Shown: in pieces, positions 35,261-47,600 of the stretch
Numbering within the stretch: the first letter of the stretch is position 1
How the letters are laid out: each line of letters starts with the position of its first letter
NCBI GenBank assembly: GCA_905221605.1
Contig: CAJNDS010001890.1
Coordinates: 681,001 to 745,000, forward strand
DNA from: Symbiodinium natans
Taxonomy: Eukaryota > Sar > Dinophyceae > Suessiales > Symbiodiniaceae
Direction: 5' to 3'
DNA: 64,000 nt
Translations under genes and position numbers: made by a program
The notes under the pieces: model-generated
Told to the model about the DNA's origin: nothing
Databases searched by the model: none
Seen by the model: only the letters and a program-made list of their open reading frames with translations

Positions 35261-36699
35261 GATCGGGGCCCGATTCCAGGAAAGATTTAGCGAGCCGGGG
35301 TCTGAAGACAGGAATGTCGTAGCACCTTGATGGCCAGCAAAAAAAGTCAAAGTCCACTTCTGATTGCCAGAAATCAGTATTGTATGAATGCGTAGATTTT
35401 ACGGCCGATACCTATAAGTAACACCCAAACCTCAGGCGCCGACAGCTACAACCTCAGATTAACTTTGATGGAAAGGCAAGCTGTAGTTTCCTGTTGGCAT
35501 CTTCTGTACAGGCCCTTCAAAGGCATACTTCACCCCAGGAAATTCGTAGCTTATCTTAGCTTAACTTAGCTTCTCCCAGCTTTGCCTAGCTTTCTCGGGT
35601 TTCCTTCAGTTTTCCGTGGAACGCTTTGGAATTCTAGATTTTTCCGGTAATCCAAAGACGAGCCTGGTCATTGTTTTACCTCATGTGTTCTTATGAAAAC
35701 CCTAAACCCTAAACCCTAAACCAAAAACTCTGTCTTCGTAGCCACCCCGGACCTGCGCATTGCCCAGGTCTGCACAGCAGAACTGCCTTGGGGGCCAAAT
35801 ATGAACCCCAAAATTGGAATCATCGACCCTATAGTACTATTTTAGGGTTTAGGGTTTAGGGTTTAGGGTTTAGGGTTTAGGGTTTAGGGGTATATGAACC
35901 ATCACGATCTTGGGGTTCTTTTGGCCCTTCCTCCGAAGAAAGAATGCTTTGTCCTCGGCTCGGGGTTCCTACTACCCCCCTCCATGTTTAGGGTTTAGGG
36001 TTTAGGGTTTAGGGTTTAGGGTTTAGGGTTTAGGGTTTAGGGTTTAGGGATACACCCCCCGTAGGTTCCCCCCATGATTAAGGCTCTTCAGGGAGAATTA
36101 AGCCTAGCTAGGGTTATGTAAGGGGGGAACCTAGCGGGGGGGGGTGGTAGGATAGAGGGGGGTAGTAAGGAAACCCATGATCGGCCTATGAGGTTTCTAG
36201 GCCTCATCAAACTCACGGCATCACCTTTGCCCCAGCGAAGACACGTACAGCTACTTCGCATCAAAAGTGGCCGGTTCATTGCAAGCAATGCCGGACAATA
36301 GGAGAGCCTCAGTCGTACTCAAATGTCCCTGCGCAAAGGCACGGCAACAATCAGAATCCGTATTCAAGCCTCCAGACCGAAACCTCGAGTTTAGGGTTTA
36401 GGGTTTAGAGTTTAGGGTTTGGGGTTTAGGATTTAGACCGAAACCCCTACAGTCAGAGACGGCGGCAGAACCCCTTGCCCGGCGCACGGACAAATTGAAT
36501 TACCAAGGCCCTCCATCTCCGTCAGCAACAAACGAATTCCGCGTGCACCATATGAACCCTACACTTGGGATCACATCCCACACTACTAGAATCTTTATCA
36601 GGGCATGTGAACCTAAACCCTAAACCCTAAACCCTAAACCCTAAACCCTAAACCCTAAACACTACAAAAAACCCTAGACCTCTTCGGACTCATTTGGTC

Positions 36700-37675
36700 C
36701 TTAAAGAGCTCCAGGGCGCTGCAAGTGCCGGACTTTTGAGATGCTTCATCTCACCACCGGCCCGAGTGGGCGCCGAAAAATATAGTTTAGGGTTTAGGGT
36801 TTAGGGTTTAGGGTTTAGGGTTTAGGGTTTAGGGTTTAGGGCTAGGAGATCGGGTCGTGCTTCCCGCTTCTCAAATCTGCGTCTAGCCTGTCTGAGTGGA
36901 ACTTTGAAGTTAACATACGCAACATCCAGCACTGTGCTGTCCCCTACCGCGAGTCTGCAGCCACCCACTGACTACTCAGGAAATTTTGAGACCTGGGCTA
37001 AGAAAGACATTGGAAGCCCAAAACCTAAACCCTAAACCCGAAACCTGAAACCCTAAACACTACAGTAAACCCTAAACCTCTTAGGGCTCACTTGGTACTT
37101 AGGGCTCCGGGGCGCGGCAAGTGCCGGACTTTTTGAGATGCTTCATCTCACCACCGGCCAGCGCGCTGTCTGAGTGGAACTTTGAAGTTAACATACGCAA
37201 CATCCCAGCATTGTGCTGCCCCCTCCCCCAAGTCTGCAGCCACCCACTGACTACTAAGGAAACATTTGAGACCTGGGCCAAGAAAGACATTGAAAGCCCA
37301 CGACTTCAACCCTAAACCCTAAATTCTAAACACTACTGTAGACCCTAAACCTCTTAGGGCTCATTTCGTCCTCAAAGGGCTCCAGGGCGCTGCAAGTGCC
37401 GGACTTTTTTTGAGATGCTTCATCTCACCACCGGCCCGTGTGAGCGCCGAAAAATATTGTTTAGGGTTTAGGGTTTAGAGCTTAGGAGATCGGTTCGTGC
37501 TTCCCGCTTCAAATCTTCGTGGCTGAGGACTCAGGTCTAATCTGTCTGAGTGGAAGTTTGAAGTTAGCATACGCAACATCCCAGCATTGTGCTGCGCCCT
37601 ACCCCGAGTCTGCAGCCACCCACTGCCTACCAAGGAAAATTTGAGACCTGGGCCAAGACAGACATTGAAAGCCCT
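36700..37675. repeat. Unit present three times, with heptamer block present or absent
   Basis: Copies begin near 36705, 37090 and 37370. Shared parts include AAGTGCCGGACTTTT, TGAGATGCTTCATCTCACCA, GTTAACATACGCAACATCC and GAGTCTGCAGCCACCCACTG. Copies 1 and 3 carry GCGCCGAAAAATAT, a TTTAGGG tract and a GGAGATCGG...CGTGCTTCCCGCTTC segment; copy 2 goes straight from ACCACCGGCC to GCGCGCTGTCTGAGTGG. Spacers between copies are CCCTAAA tracts ending in a common ...CTCTTAGGGCTCA-type sequence. Frames are open on both strands but substitutions and a 1-nt deletion do not respect codons. Confidence 0.75.
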
Positions 37676-38676
37676 ATAGACCTAAACCCTAAACCCTAGA
37701 CCCTAAACCCTAAACCCCAAACCCTAAACCCTAGCCACCCCGAAGTTTGAGATGAAACCCTCCACTCTTGCAAGCGTTTAGGGCTTAGGGTTCAGCGTTT
37801 AGGCTTTAGGGTTTCGGGTTAGGGTTTAGGGTTGAGGGTGTAGGGTTTAGGGTTTAGGGTTTCGGGTTTAGGGTTTCGGGTTAGGGTTTAGGGTTTAGGG
37901 TTTAGGGTTTAAGGTTTAGGGTTTAGGGTTTAGGGTTTAGGGTTTAGGATTTAGGGTTTGGGGTTTAGGGTTTAGGGTTTTTGGCATGAGGAGTTTAGAA
38001 AGTTTTAGAGTTTACAAGGCTAGCAGGCTTCAGGGGGGGTAATACGTCAATCTAACGCCCAAGAAAGGAATTAGTGGGCAGGGTAATTTGCAGATACCGG
38101 GAAGGTCGTGCTAGAATCAAGGACAGTGTCGGGTGGCTAGTTCCTAAACCCTAAGCCATGAACCCAAACCCCAAAGTGTAGAACCCGGACCTCAAAACTA
38201 ACCCCATGATACAAAAAAAAACCATGTCTGTGGGGGACCCCTTGCAGGTGCCCGCTGCATAGACTAAAACCAATAAATACATAGCATGCACATAGATATG
38301 TGTACATGTCTAGCTTCATATTCTAATCGGAGCCCAAAAAAGACCATGACTTAGGGAACCTCCCATATGGAAGTCGAACTAAACAAGAGCCCTAAACCCT
38401 AAACCCTAAACCCTAAACCCTAAACCCTAAACCCTAAACCCTAAACCCTAAACCCTAAACCCTAGATGACATGTAGCGTGCAGTATTGCCTTGCAGTTCA
38501 AAGGCTGGCGCCTTCTGGATTAATGGAAAATGAATTGTGTTGTCCCCTAAACCCTAAACCCTAAACCCTAAGCCCTAAACCCTAAACCCTAAACCCTAGA
38601 CCCTAGTCCCTAAACCCTACTGTAGCCCCTAAACCCTAAACCCTAAACCCTAGCATTACAAGCTCTTGCCCAGATC

Positions 38677-41600
38677 TCATGGCGACATTGTAAGATTGAA
38701 GAATCGCCTCACAGTGTCCTGGATGATGTCAGCTGCCTCGTCCGGGTGCTCCACAGGCTCCTATACTCCCCTTGGAACCTGAATAAACATAGTAGGATTA
38801 ATGTCCTCTTGGGTTTTATAGAAACAAAAACTTTAAAAAACATGCCAAGGGTGATAGAGGCTCTGACAAAGGGTAGGGGCGCATCTGCTTCTCTGCTGGC
38901 GAGGATGGTAGGCTGAGCATGGCAAGTGGTTCACCTTCTTTTGCCTGAGTTATGCCTTAAAACCCTAAACCCTAAACCCTAAACCCTAAACCCTAAACTC
39001 TAAACCCTAAACCCTAAACCCTAAACCCTAAACCCTAAACCCAATTATTTGTGAATAGGTTCCCTTACAAGGAAAGAAAGGGACATGGAAAATTATCCCC
39101 AAGCACAACCCAGTTGCTTGATCCAGGATGACCCTTTCCTCATCCGTGAGGGAGCAAAGCCTCCGACTGTCGTCCTGGCCAAGGGCATCCAGGAAGGACT
39201 TCTCTTCTGCCTTGAGAAAGGACGGGCTCATTCCGTTGGATTGGTCCAGCAAGGCGAGTTGCAGGCGCTCCGTGTGCGAAATGCATTGCATCTTGCACAC
39301 TCGAAGGGGGCCTTTCGAAAGGAACTTCTGGAAGGTGGCATCATCAAGCTCCTCCCTCTCATCGCCCCCGCACGGGTAGAAAGCCACGTGGACCTTGCCC
39401 ATCTTGAAGTATGCCATGACGCTCTCCACTGCGCTCCCACTTGGTTCGGAGGGGGGGGGAGGGAATTTCTCCAGAAGTGTCTTGGGTCTGGATCTTGGTG
39501 CTGGCTGCCTGGAAGCCGCAGGGCCCGAGGGCCTGACGCTGCTTTCTGTTCTTAGAAGCCAATTAAATACGGGATCATGCTTCTAGCCGCTTGTTAGGAA
39601 ACAAGCGTCAAGCAAAGCTAGAACTCAAATACGATATGAGGGCTTCCGAAATTAGGGCTACCTTTTGTTGGGGTCCTGTTACATAAGAGAATCCTACTAT
39701 TTGGTGGTCTATTCAGGGTTACCCTAAACCCTAAACCCTAAACCCGAAACCCTAAACCCTAAACTCCCACATCCGTCCTGGAGCTATTGGATGAGCTGCT
39801 GGTGGACGGGCGGGGCCGGTACCCAATCGGCTGCAGCCCGGGCACCATCGGAGTATCTTCTCTTCTCACTTCCTCCATACATGGAGATAACCCCCTAAAC
39901 CCTAAACCCTAAACCCTGAACCCTAAACCCCAAACCCTGAACCCTAAACCCGAAAATTGAAACATCGCGGGACAGACTGCGTCCCAGGCACTGGCGCAAC
40001 TCCTGCCTCTTCTTCTTTGTCTTCTTCTTCCTCGGGCCATTCCACCGCCACCACAATGACCATGGTGTCTGGCTCTCTCGATTCCTCCTTAGACCTTGGA
40101 CCCTTAAGGTTGCAACCTTGGGTTTTGGGGCCCCCTTTTGAAGGATAAGGGAGTATAAGGGCTATGTTAGGATGTATATTAAGGGGAACCTTCAGGGGTA
40201 CAACCTTAGGGGTACGAATCTTCATCCGGTCTACACTCACGTCCCGCAGCTAGGGCGTCCCGAGGCAGAAAGAGGCTGCGAAACACTGTGGAAAGCATGT
40301 GCTTTCACTACCCTGATAGCCCCCCAACAGGGTCTCAGCACTAGAGCTCTAAGGGTACTTGCATGGTCCCTTTACTTTAGTATGGGCCCTGAAAATGGTA
40401 CCCCTGATATGCCCCTTGTATACCCTATACAAACTAAGCGCCCATATATACATCAGAACCCTTTAAAGGAGCCTAGGGAACATATCAAGGGCCCATGAAA
40501 CTACCCTGAGATGGTTAAAGGGCACTTCTGAAAGGCCCTAAGCCCTAAACCTTAAACCCTAAACCCTAAACCCCAAACCCTAAACCCTAAACCCTAAACC
40601 CTAAACCCCAAACCCCAAACCCTAAACCCTTGGTAAAGGACAGAAACGCCGAAAAGTCTGAACCTAAGATGCCCTTTGTCCCCTAAACAATCAACTCACT
40701 CAACCCCAAAGAGGTCCCAGGGGCGTCTTGAGCAAGGCGCACCCTCAACCCAAGATCCTAAACCCTAAACCCTAAACCCTAAACCCTAAACCCTAAACCC
40801 TAAACCCTAAACCCTAAACGAATCTTGGGCGTTAGGATGCGTTAGGTCTGCTTGGGGGCCCTCTTGTTTAAAGAGGTTTCTAAGGGGAACCAAACCCACC
40901 ACAGCAAGGAATTCGGGTTTAGGCTTTAGGGCTTATTTGGGGTACTACTACTGGGCATCCTGGTCTGTGGTGGCCCAATGATTATGAAGGCTCTTTGGAG
41001 ATTTCGGGCCTTATCTTTTTGGGAGCTTTAGGGTTTGTATACATACTTACAGCTCCAACCCGAAACCCTAACTCTACAACCCTTCAACCCCACCCAAAAC
41101 CCAAAACCCTAAACCCTAAACCCTAAGCCCTAAACCCCCAACCCGAAACCCTAAGCCCCTCAACATCGTCGCCGCCCCCAAGGGTCCGTCGATCGCAGCC
41201 TTGACTTGCGATGCACCGAGGAGTGCGACGCTCGCCTGTAGGGTTGGGTTTAGGTTTTAGGTTTTAGGGTTTAGGGTTTAGGGTTTAGGGCTTAGGGTTT
41301 AGGGTTTAGGGTTTGGGGTTTAGGGCTTAGGGTTTAGAGTTTCGGGTTTAGGGTGTAGGGTGTAGGGTTTAGGGTTTAGGGTTAGGGCTTAGCGTTTAGG
41401 GTTTAGGGTTAGTTTTAGGCTGCAGGGTTGCACAGGCCGCAGAGCCTTGCTCGACGCCCTAAACCCCAAAACAGGGTTTAGGGTTTAGGGTTTAGGGTTT
41501 AGGGTTTGGGGCTTAGGGCTTAGGATTTAGAGAGCTTAGCTTAGGGTTTACAGGGCTTAGTTTGGAGACTCCTCCGGGGTGGGCAGTTAGGGTTCAGGGT

Positions 41601-44600
41601 TCAGGGTTCAGGGTTTAGGGTTTAGGGTTTAGGGTTTAGGGTTTAGGGCTTAGGGCTTAGGATTTAGGGTTTACGGGTCTTCGTGGTCTTCGGGTTCGGG
41701 ATGCGGGACTGTGCGCTCAGGGCTTGGGCGACGTGTTCTGCGTACCGGCTTCAGGGGTTGCCGAAATGAACCCTACTTGGAGGGTCGGGCGACTTAATAA
41801 GCCGGCAGTAAGTAGACTTAGGGTCTAGGGTTTAGGGTTTAGGGTTTAGGGTTTAGGGTTTAGGGTTTAGGGTTTAGGGTTTCCCCCCCCAAAGGGGCCC
41901 TAATTGGAGCTATCCTGCTTCTAACTCTCTCAGATAACTACCTTCTAAGTCCTCCGACCCTCCAAGTAAGAGGGTCTATGTACCTGAGTATTTACTTGGG
42001 CCCCAAAGTCCAGTTTTAGGAAGCACTTTAAGGCCCAAGTATTCCCTTTTTAGGTACATGGACCCTTTAGGGGAACCCTGAAGGGGTTCATGAGGGGAGT
42101 ATGGTAGTATAGGTCGTACACCTGGGTTTAGGGTTTCGGGTTTAGGGTTTAGGGTTTAGGGTGAGGAGTTAGGAGTGAGAGTTGAGAATTCTCCGGCACC
42201 TTCAGTCGAAGCCAGTCCGCCGCTGCATCATTTCACACCGCGTTCAGGGTTTAGGTTTAGGGTTTAGGGTTTAGGGCTTTGGGTTTTGGGTTTTGGGTTT
42301 AGGGTTGAGAGTTTAGGGTTTAGGGTTTAATTAGGGTAGACGACCCAGCATGAGCCGTCCACACCCCGAGGCAGGTGGTCCTCTGCCACAGTCTGCCACA
42401 AGCGCCGCAGCAAAGGGTGTCTCTTCGTACCAAGCCCACGAACATTAGGGTTTAGGGTTTAGGGTTTGGGCTTTAACAATAAGGTTTAGGGTTTAGGGTT
42501 TAGGCTGTGAGGTTTCGGGCTTTTGGGGTTTAACTTGGGAAGCTTAGGGGATTTAGGGTTTACCTCGACCCCCGCTGCAAGTTAAAATCACCATTATGTT
42601 ACATACTTTCGGGGTTTAGGTAGATTTAGGGTTTAGGACCTAATCCCTAAGCTGTGGGTAGATTTAGGGCTTAGGTAGATTTAGGGTTTCACGTTTAGGA
42701 TTTAGGGTATAGGTCCTAAACCCCGAACCCGTTGATAGGGACCCCGAAACCCTAAACCACTAGACATTTCGAGCATTGACCCTTTAAAGAGATACTACAT
42801 GTTGCGTAGCCCCTTCGCAGAATTGAAATTTCTATATCTATTTCTATCAGCTATATGACATGCAACACCCACCGCTCGTCGACGCTTGTACGAAGAGCTC
42901 AATACCCCAAACCCTATTAACCCTCTAAGCCGAATAGAAACTGCACGCCCCAAAGTCCTACAGCCCTAGACCCCAAAGCCCTAGATAAACCGTAAACCCT
43001 AAACCCCAAACCCTTAACCCTAAACCCTAAATCCTAAACCCCAAACCAATAGCAGAGGTGGGACCGTGGCTTCGTGGCTCAGTGGCTAACTGCCGCGAAG
43101 AGACTGCAAGAAAGATGGGCAACCCGGTCGCCAAGTCCTGCAAAGGGTTTAGGGTTTAGGGTTTAGGGTTTAGGGTTTAGGGTTGGCTCTTTCACACAAA
43201 AACCTAGGGGTTCTACCTCGGACCCTGAAGGTTGTACCCTTAGATTTTTGGGCCCTAATGACGGGAACGTTTAGGGGTAAAACCTTAGGAGTACGAGTAC
43301 GATCAGGAATTATGCCTTGAAAGATGCCCCTTGGGGTAGAAGACAGGGTTACCTAGGGGAGATGGGGCAGGATTACATTTCTGGGTGACTGTTGAATTCC
43401 CTCCCCCCCCCCCCCCCCAAACAAAAAAAAAAGGGCCTAACCCTCAACCCTGAGCCCTAAGGCCCTAACCCTAAACCCTAAACAACACCTTAAACCCCAG
43501 AAGCCCTCCCAAAGTCCGCCATCCTAAACCAAAAGCCCTCAACCCAATTTGGCCCTACAATCCTTACAACCTAAACCCGCAAATCATACAACGACAAATC
43601 CTTAGACTCCCAACAGAATGAAAAAATAAGAAAAGGCAAAGAACGAGGCTTTAGGGTTTAGGGTTTAGAGTTTAGGATTTAGGGTTGAGGGTTTAGGGTT
43701 TAAGAGCACCGGATGTCACTGGAGACCTGGAACCCAAGTTTGTCGGAGCCCATTTTGAGGTAAACCTGGTAGTTTGGGATGCTCCCTCTGACAGTCCATG
43801 ATAGGGAATATCATTAGGGTGTAGTGTTTGGGGTTAAGGGTTCCGGGTTTAGGGGTACTCGAGTCCCTGCTAAGAGTGTCTGTATAAGGGGGAACATCCC
43901 AAGTGAAATTTCATGAACCCACAAACCCCAAACCCCAATACTCTCAACCCCAATTACCGCAAACCCAATACCCCAAACCCCAAACCCCAAAACCCCAAAC
44001 CCCAAGCCGCAAACCCAAACCCCAGACCCTAAACCCCAAACCCCAGACCCTAAACTAAACCCTAAACCCCAAACCCTAAAACCCCAAACCCCAAAACCCT
44101 GAACCCCAAACCCCAAGACTGAAACCCCTAACCTCTAAGCCCCAATTCCCAAGCCCCAAACCCCTAACCCCCTAAACCCTAAACCCCAAACCCTACCTGC
44201 AGCCCATGAGTTTGGATGGTCGATGTTACGAGTGTAGAGGGTGGTTCCAACAGGATGATGTTGGCACCTTAAGGACCAAATGAACCCTGAAGGGTTTAGG
44301 GTTTAGGGTTTAGGGTTTAGGGTTACGTACCCTAGACTAAGGATGAAAGGAGTATATGAGGTGAGGTCAATTTTTGGGGTCCACTTGGTCCCCAAATAGA
44401 AAGGATTTCTGTGCTAGACACGTAGGGGCTGCAACTTGCATGGGTTTTTGCGTAGAGCTTGGGGCGTTGGGTTCGATGACCTAAACCCTATGAACCCTAA
44501 AAAGCTCTAAGCACCCTGCAACCCTACAAACCGCTAAACCCTAAACCCTAAACCCTAAACCCTAAACCCTAAAAAACCCTAAACCCTAAATCCTGAACCC

Positions 44601-47600
44601 AAAACCATCCTCGTCCGGGACTTCAATGTCGAAGTCCAGGTTCGTGTGCACCTTTGGGCTGAGGCTCGCGTGTAGGGAGGGGGGTTTAGGGTTTAGGGTT
44701 TAGGGTTTAGGGTTTAGGGTTTAGGGTTTAGGGTTTGGGGTTTGGGATTTGGGGTTTGGGGTTTGGGGTTTGGGGTTTGGGGTTTGGGGTTTGGGGTTTA
44801 GGCTTTGGGGTTTACGGTTTGGGGTTTAGGGTATGGGGATTAGGGCTTAGGGTCGGGGATGTGGGGTGTGGGGTTGATTGCTTTGGTCCCGGCTCCCCCA
44901 CCGGAAAGGAAGGCCTTGATAACGGTTTAGGGTTTAGGGTTTAGGGTTTAGGGTTTAGGGTTTAGGGTTTAGGGTTTAGGGTTTAGGGTTTAGGGTTTAG
45001 GGTTCCCCCTTATACTAGCAGTCCTTAATAGGGACTATAGTAGAGGGGTACGGTAATGCCCACTAAGGACTGCTAGCATAAGGGCGAACATCCCAACCTT
45101 AATATACTAACTGGTTTGGGGGGTGTCTCGGAAAACCCATCTAGGATGATGCTAGCAGTGCGTCATCAAGTCCATCCACATCATATCCAGACTCCTCCAA
45201 GGGCGAAATCTCCGGACGAGGCACAGCTGACGCTTCTGCTCCTCTGTCTCGAAAGGCACCTCCCATCCGCCTGTGCCGACGAGAACCCTCCTCCTCCGCC
45301 ACAACATCCGGCTGCTCAATCATCTTCCGTTTCTTGCCATCCATCTCCATCTCAGCACAGCGCTGTGCAACTTGGCACCAACATCATACTCAACTCAACA
45401 GGGATCTAGACCTTGTGGCGTACATAGTATCCCTAAACCCTAAACCTGAAACCCAAACCGTCTGGATCCTGTATGACTTTGGCAACTTCCGAGACCCAGA
45501 GCCTCACAAGCTGTCTTGCGACCCTGAACACTTAGCCCCCCAACATCCCAAATCCCGAACCCTTGACTAAAATGCCCACCCGTACTCCCCCAAATACCCA
45601 TGAAGCCCTAAACCCTAAACCCCAAACCCTTTTGAGCTGAGGAGTACCCAGAACCCTGAACGCTAAACCGAAAACCCTTAGACCTCCAGGTAAGCCCTGC
45701 ATCCGAGGCACCCTGCAACCCCTCCTAGCCCCGACTCCTACAACTTAACACCCCAACCCCCCAAACCCCCAAACCCGAAAGGACCCCCCTACACACCCAA
45801 GACCCCTTTGAGCCCTAAAGCCAGAAACCAAAACTTAAAAAACAAAAACAATTCCAGACAGTGAGCCCTAAAAACGTAGACCCCCTACACCCCAAAACCT
45901 TAACCCCTAAACCCTAAACCCTAAACCCTAAACCCTAAACCCTAAACCCTAAACCCTAAACCCTAACCCTAAACCCTAAACCCTGAGCTCCAAAACCTGC
46001 CCAAAGCCCGTTCAGGCAAGGCTGCAGACAAGCCCGCGTGAAGCTGGTGCCGATCTGCGCGCAACCTACTCTGCTAGGGTTTAGGGTCTAGGGTCTAGGG
46101 TTTAGGGTTTAGGGTTTAGGATGTAGGGTTTAGGGTTTAGGGTTTTGGGTTTAAGGTTTATAGGGTTTAAGGGTTTGAGGCTCTAAGGGCTCACCACGTC
46201 GCGCATAGGGTGTTGGCTGCAGCGTGGGCCTTGAAGGGTTCTTAGGACTTGGGGAAATCAAGCAAAATAAGCTGGAACCTGAACTCTAAAACCCGAAACC
46301 CTAAACCCAAAACACGAAACCCTAAACCCTAAACCCTGAACGCGCATGCGGGGGTTTCCGAAATTAGGGGTACCTGATTGGGGTCCTTCTTCTAAGGGGA
46401 TCTTACTATTTGGGGATCCATATTAGGGGTCTCGTAAGATCGTAAACACCCATGTCCATTTGGAGGCACCCAAATACCACAGGCAGAGGACGTTGGCGTC
46501 CCTAAACGAGAAACCCTTAAGTATATAAACCGTTGACCCTTTACCCTAAGCCCTACCGTCCCTCACCTCCTTCAAAGGGTTCTGGGCCCTTGGGTTGTGT
46601 AGGGTATATAAGGTGTCTATAAGGGGTCCCTTTTCAAGGCCCACATTAAGGGGCCATAACTACCCAAAGAGGGAAGGTGCGTCGACCTCAACCAGGAGCC
46701 GCAAAGCTACTAAGGGATTTAGAATTTGATGAGCCCCAGAATCCTCAACCCCTAAACGTAGCCTGCAACCACAATACGCTTTCGGTTCTTGTGGTGGGGC
46801 TTGACTAGCTAAGGCTCAATGCTTGGGCCGTGCCTCCAGGCTCCCAAAACCATAAGTCCTAAGCGTCTCAGGCCTGAATGCCGCAAGGCATCTTCGAGTT
46901 TAGGGCTTAGGGTAAAGTGTCAACGGTTTATACATATTAAGGGCCCATGTAACTACCCTTAGATTCCCGTGCCCCCCACCCTGCCTGACTATCCCTCCCC
47001 CTCCCCGCCCTTCCCTGGGCAGGCTTTGGCGTACGCCCCGGCACCGGCCACACGGATAAGAACCTGCGCTGAAGAACTGGGAAGGTGCATCGGGTTGCAA
47101 CGACTGTGACGTCCATCCATCTTAAGGTAGTCAGATTAAGAGTCTTTAGTAGCCCCGTAACCATATTGTAATAAGGGCACCCGTTTTTAGGGGTTGGTGA
47201 TTTTATAAGGGAAACCAGAAAGCAACAAAAAAGGGTAAGGGGGTACCCCTGGGCTACCGAGGAGTCCAAAGAAGCAGAGCAGCAGGACTCGACCCAGACA
47301 AAAAAGAAACCGGACTGATCCTGTAGCAGTAACTAGGGCTTAGGGTTTAGGGTTGAGTGGGTTGAGGGTTGAGTGGGTTGAGGGTTTAGGGTCAGAGAGA
47401 ACGAAGTGTGTGTTGGGCTTCATGGGGTTGACAAGTGCCCCACTTCGCCCCTGCAACTACCGCCGCCCTGCAACTACCTCCACGCCAAGACCTTGCGAAG
47501 CTTACAACAACAGCTCAAGAGTCTCAAATCAAAAGTACGGAAAACAAAAAATCCCCAGGCAGAAGACCCTGAACAACATTTTGGGCTTAAGGTTTTCTGA

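Larger units (their letters stand above)
34725..38676. other. G3-G2 intergenic region
   Basis: 34729-34842 is a family-D palindrome. 34900-35690 is a mostly heptamer-free stretch with a TAGCTTTTTC-type minisatellite at 35176-35260 and a related patch at 35543-35600. 35795-35932 and 36545-36700 are family-F elements split by heptamers. 36088-36375 has open frames on both strands, none convincing. 36700-37675 is the triplicated unit. 37780-37985 is a variant heptamer block. No gene is called. Confidence 0.5.

Noticed and set aside
43814-44116. Minus-strand frame of about 100 codons, GFGVWGLG
   Set aside because: Heptamer-derived low complexity, overlapping a family B element.
44735-44944. Plus-strand frame of GFGVWGL repeats
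   Set aside because: Translation of TTTGGGG/TTTAGGG variant tract; 7-nt units remain open in several frames by chance.
45997-46065. FAD-monooxygenase assignment for G3 from LRADRHQLHAGL
   Set aside because: Resembles the RaDLh...L segment, but the dinucleotide-binding and GD motifs are not found in the right order.
47406-47600. Plus-strand coiled-coil-like frame (LRSLQQQLKSLKSKVRK)
   Set aside because: No flanking plus-strand exons or consistent borders; inside the minus-strand gene G3. Kept only as a remark.
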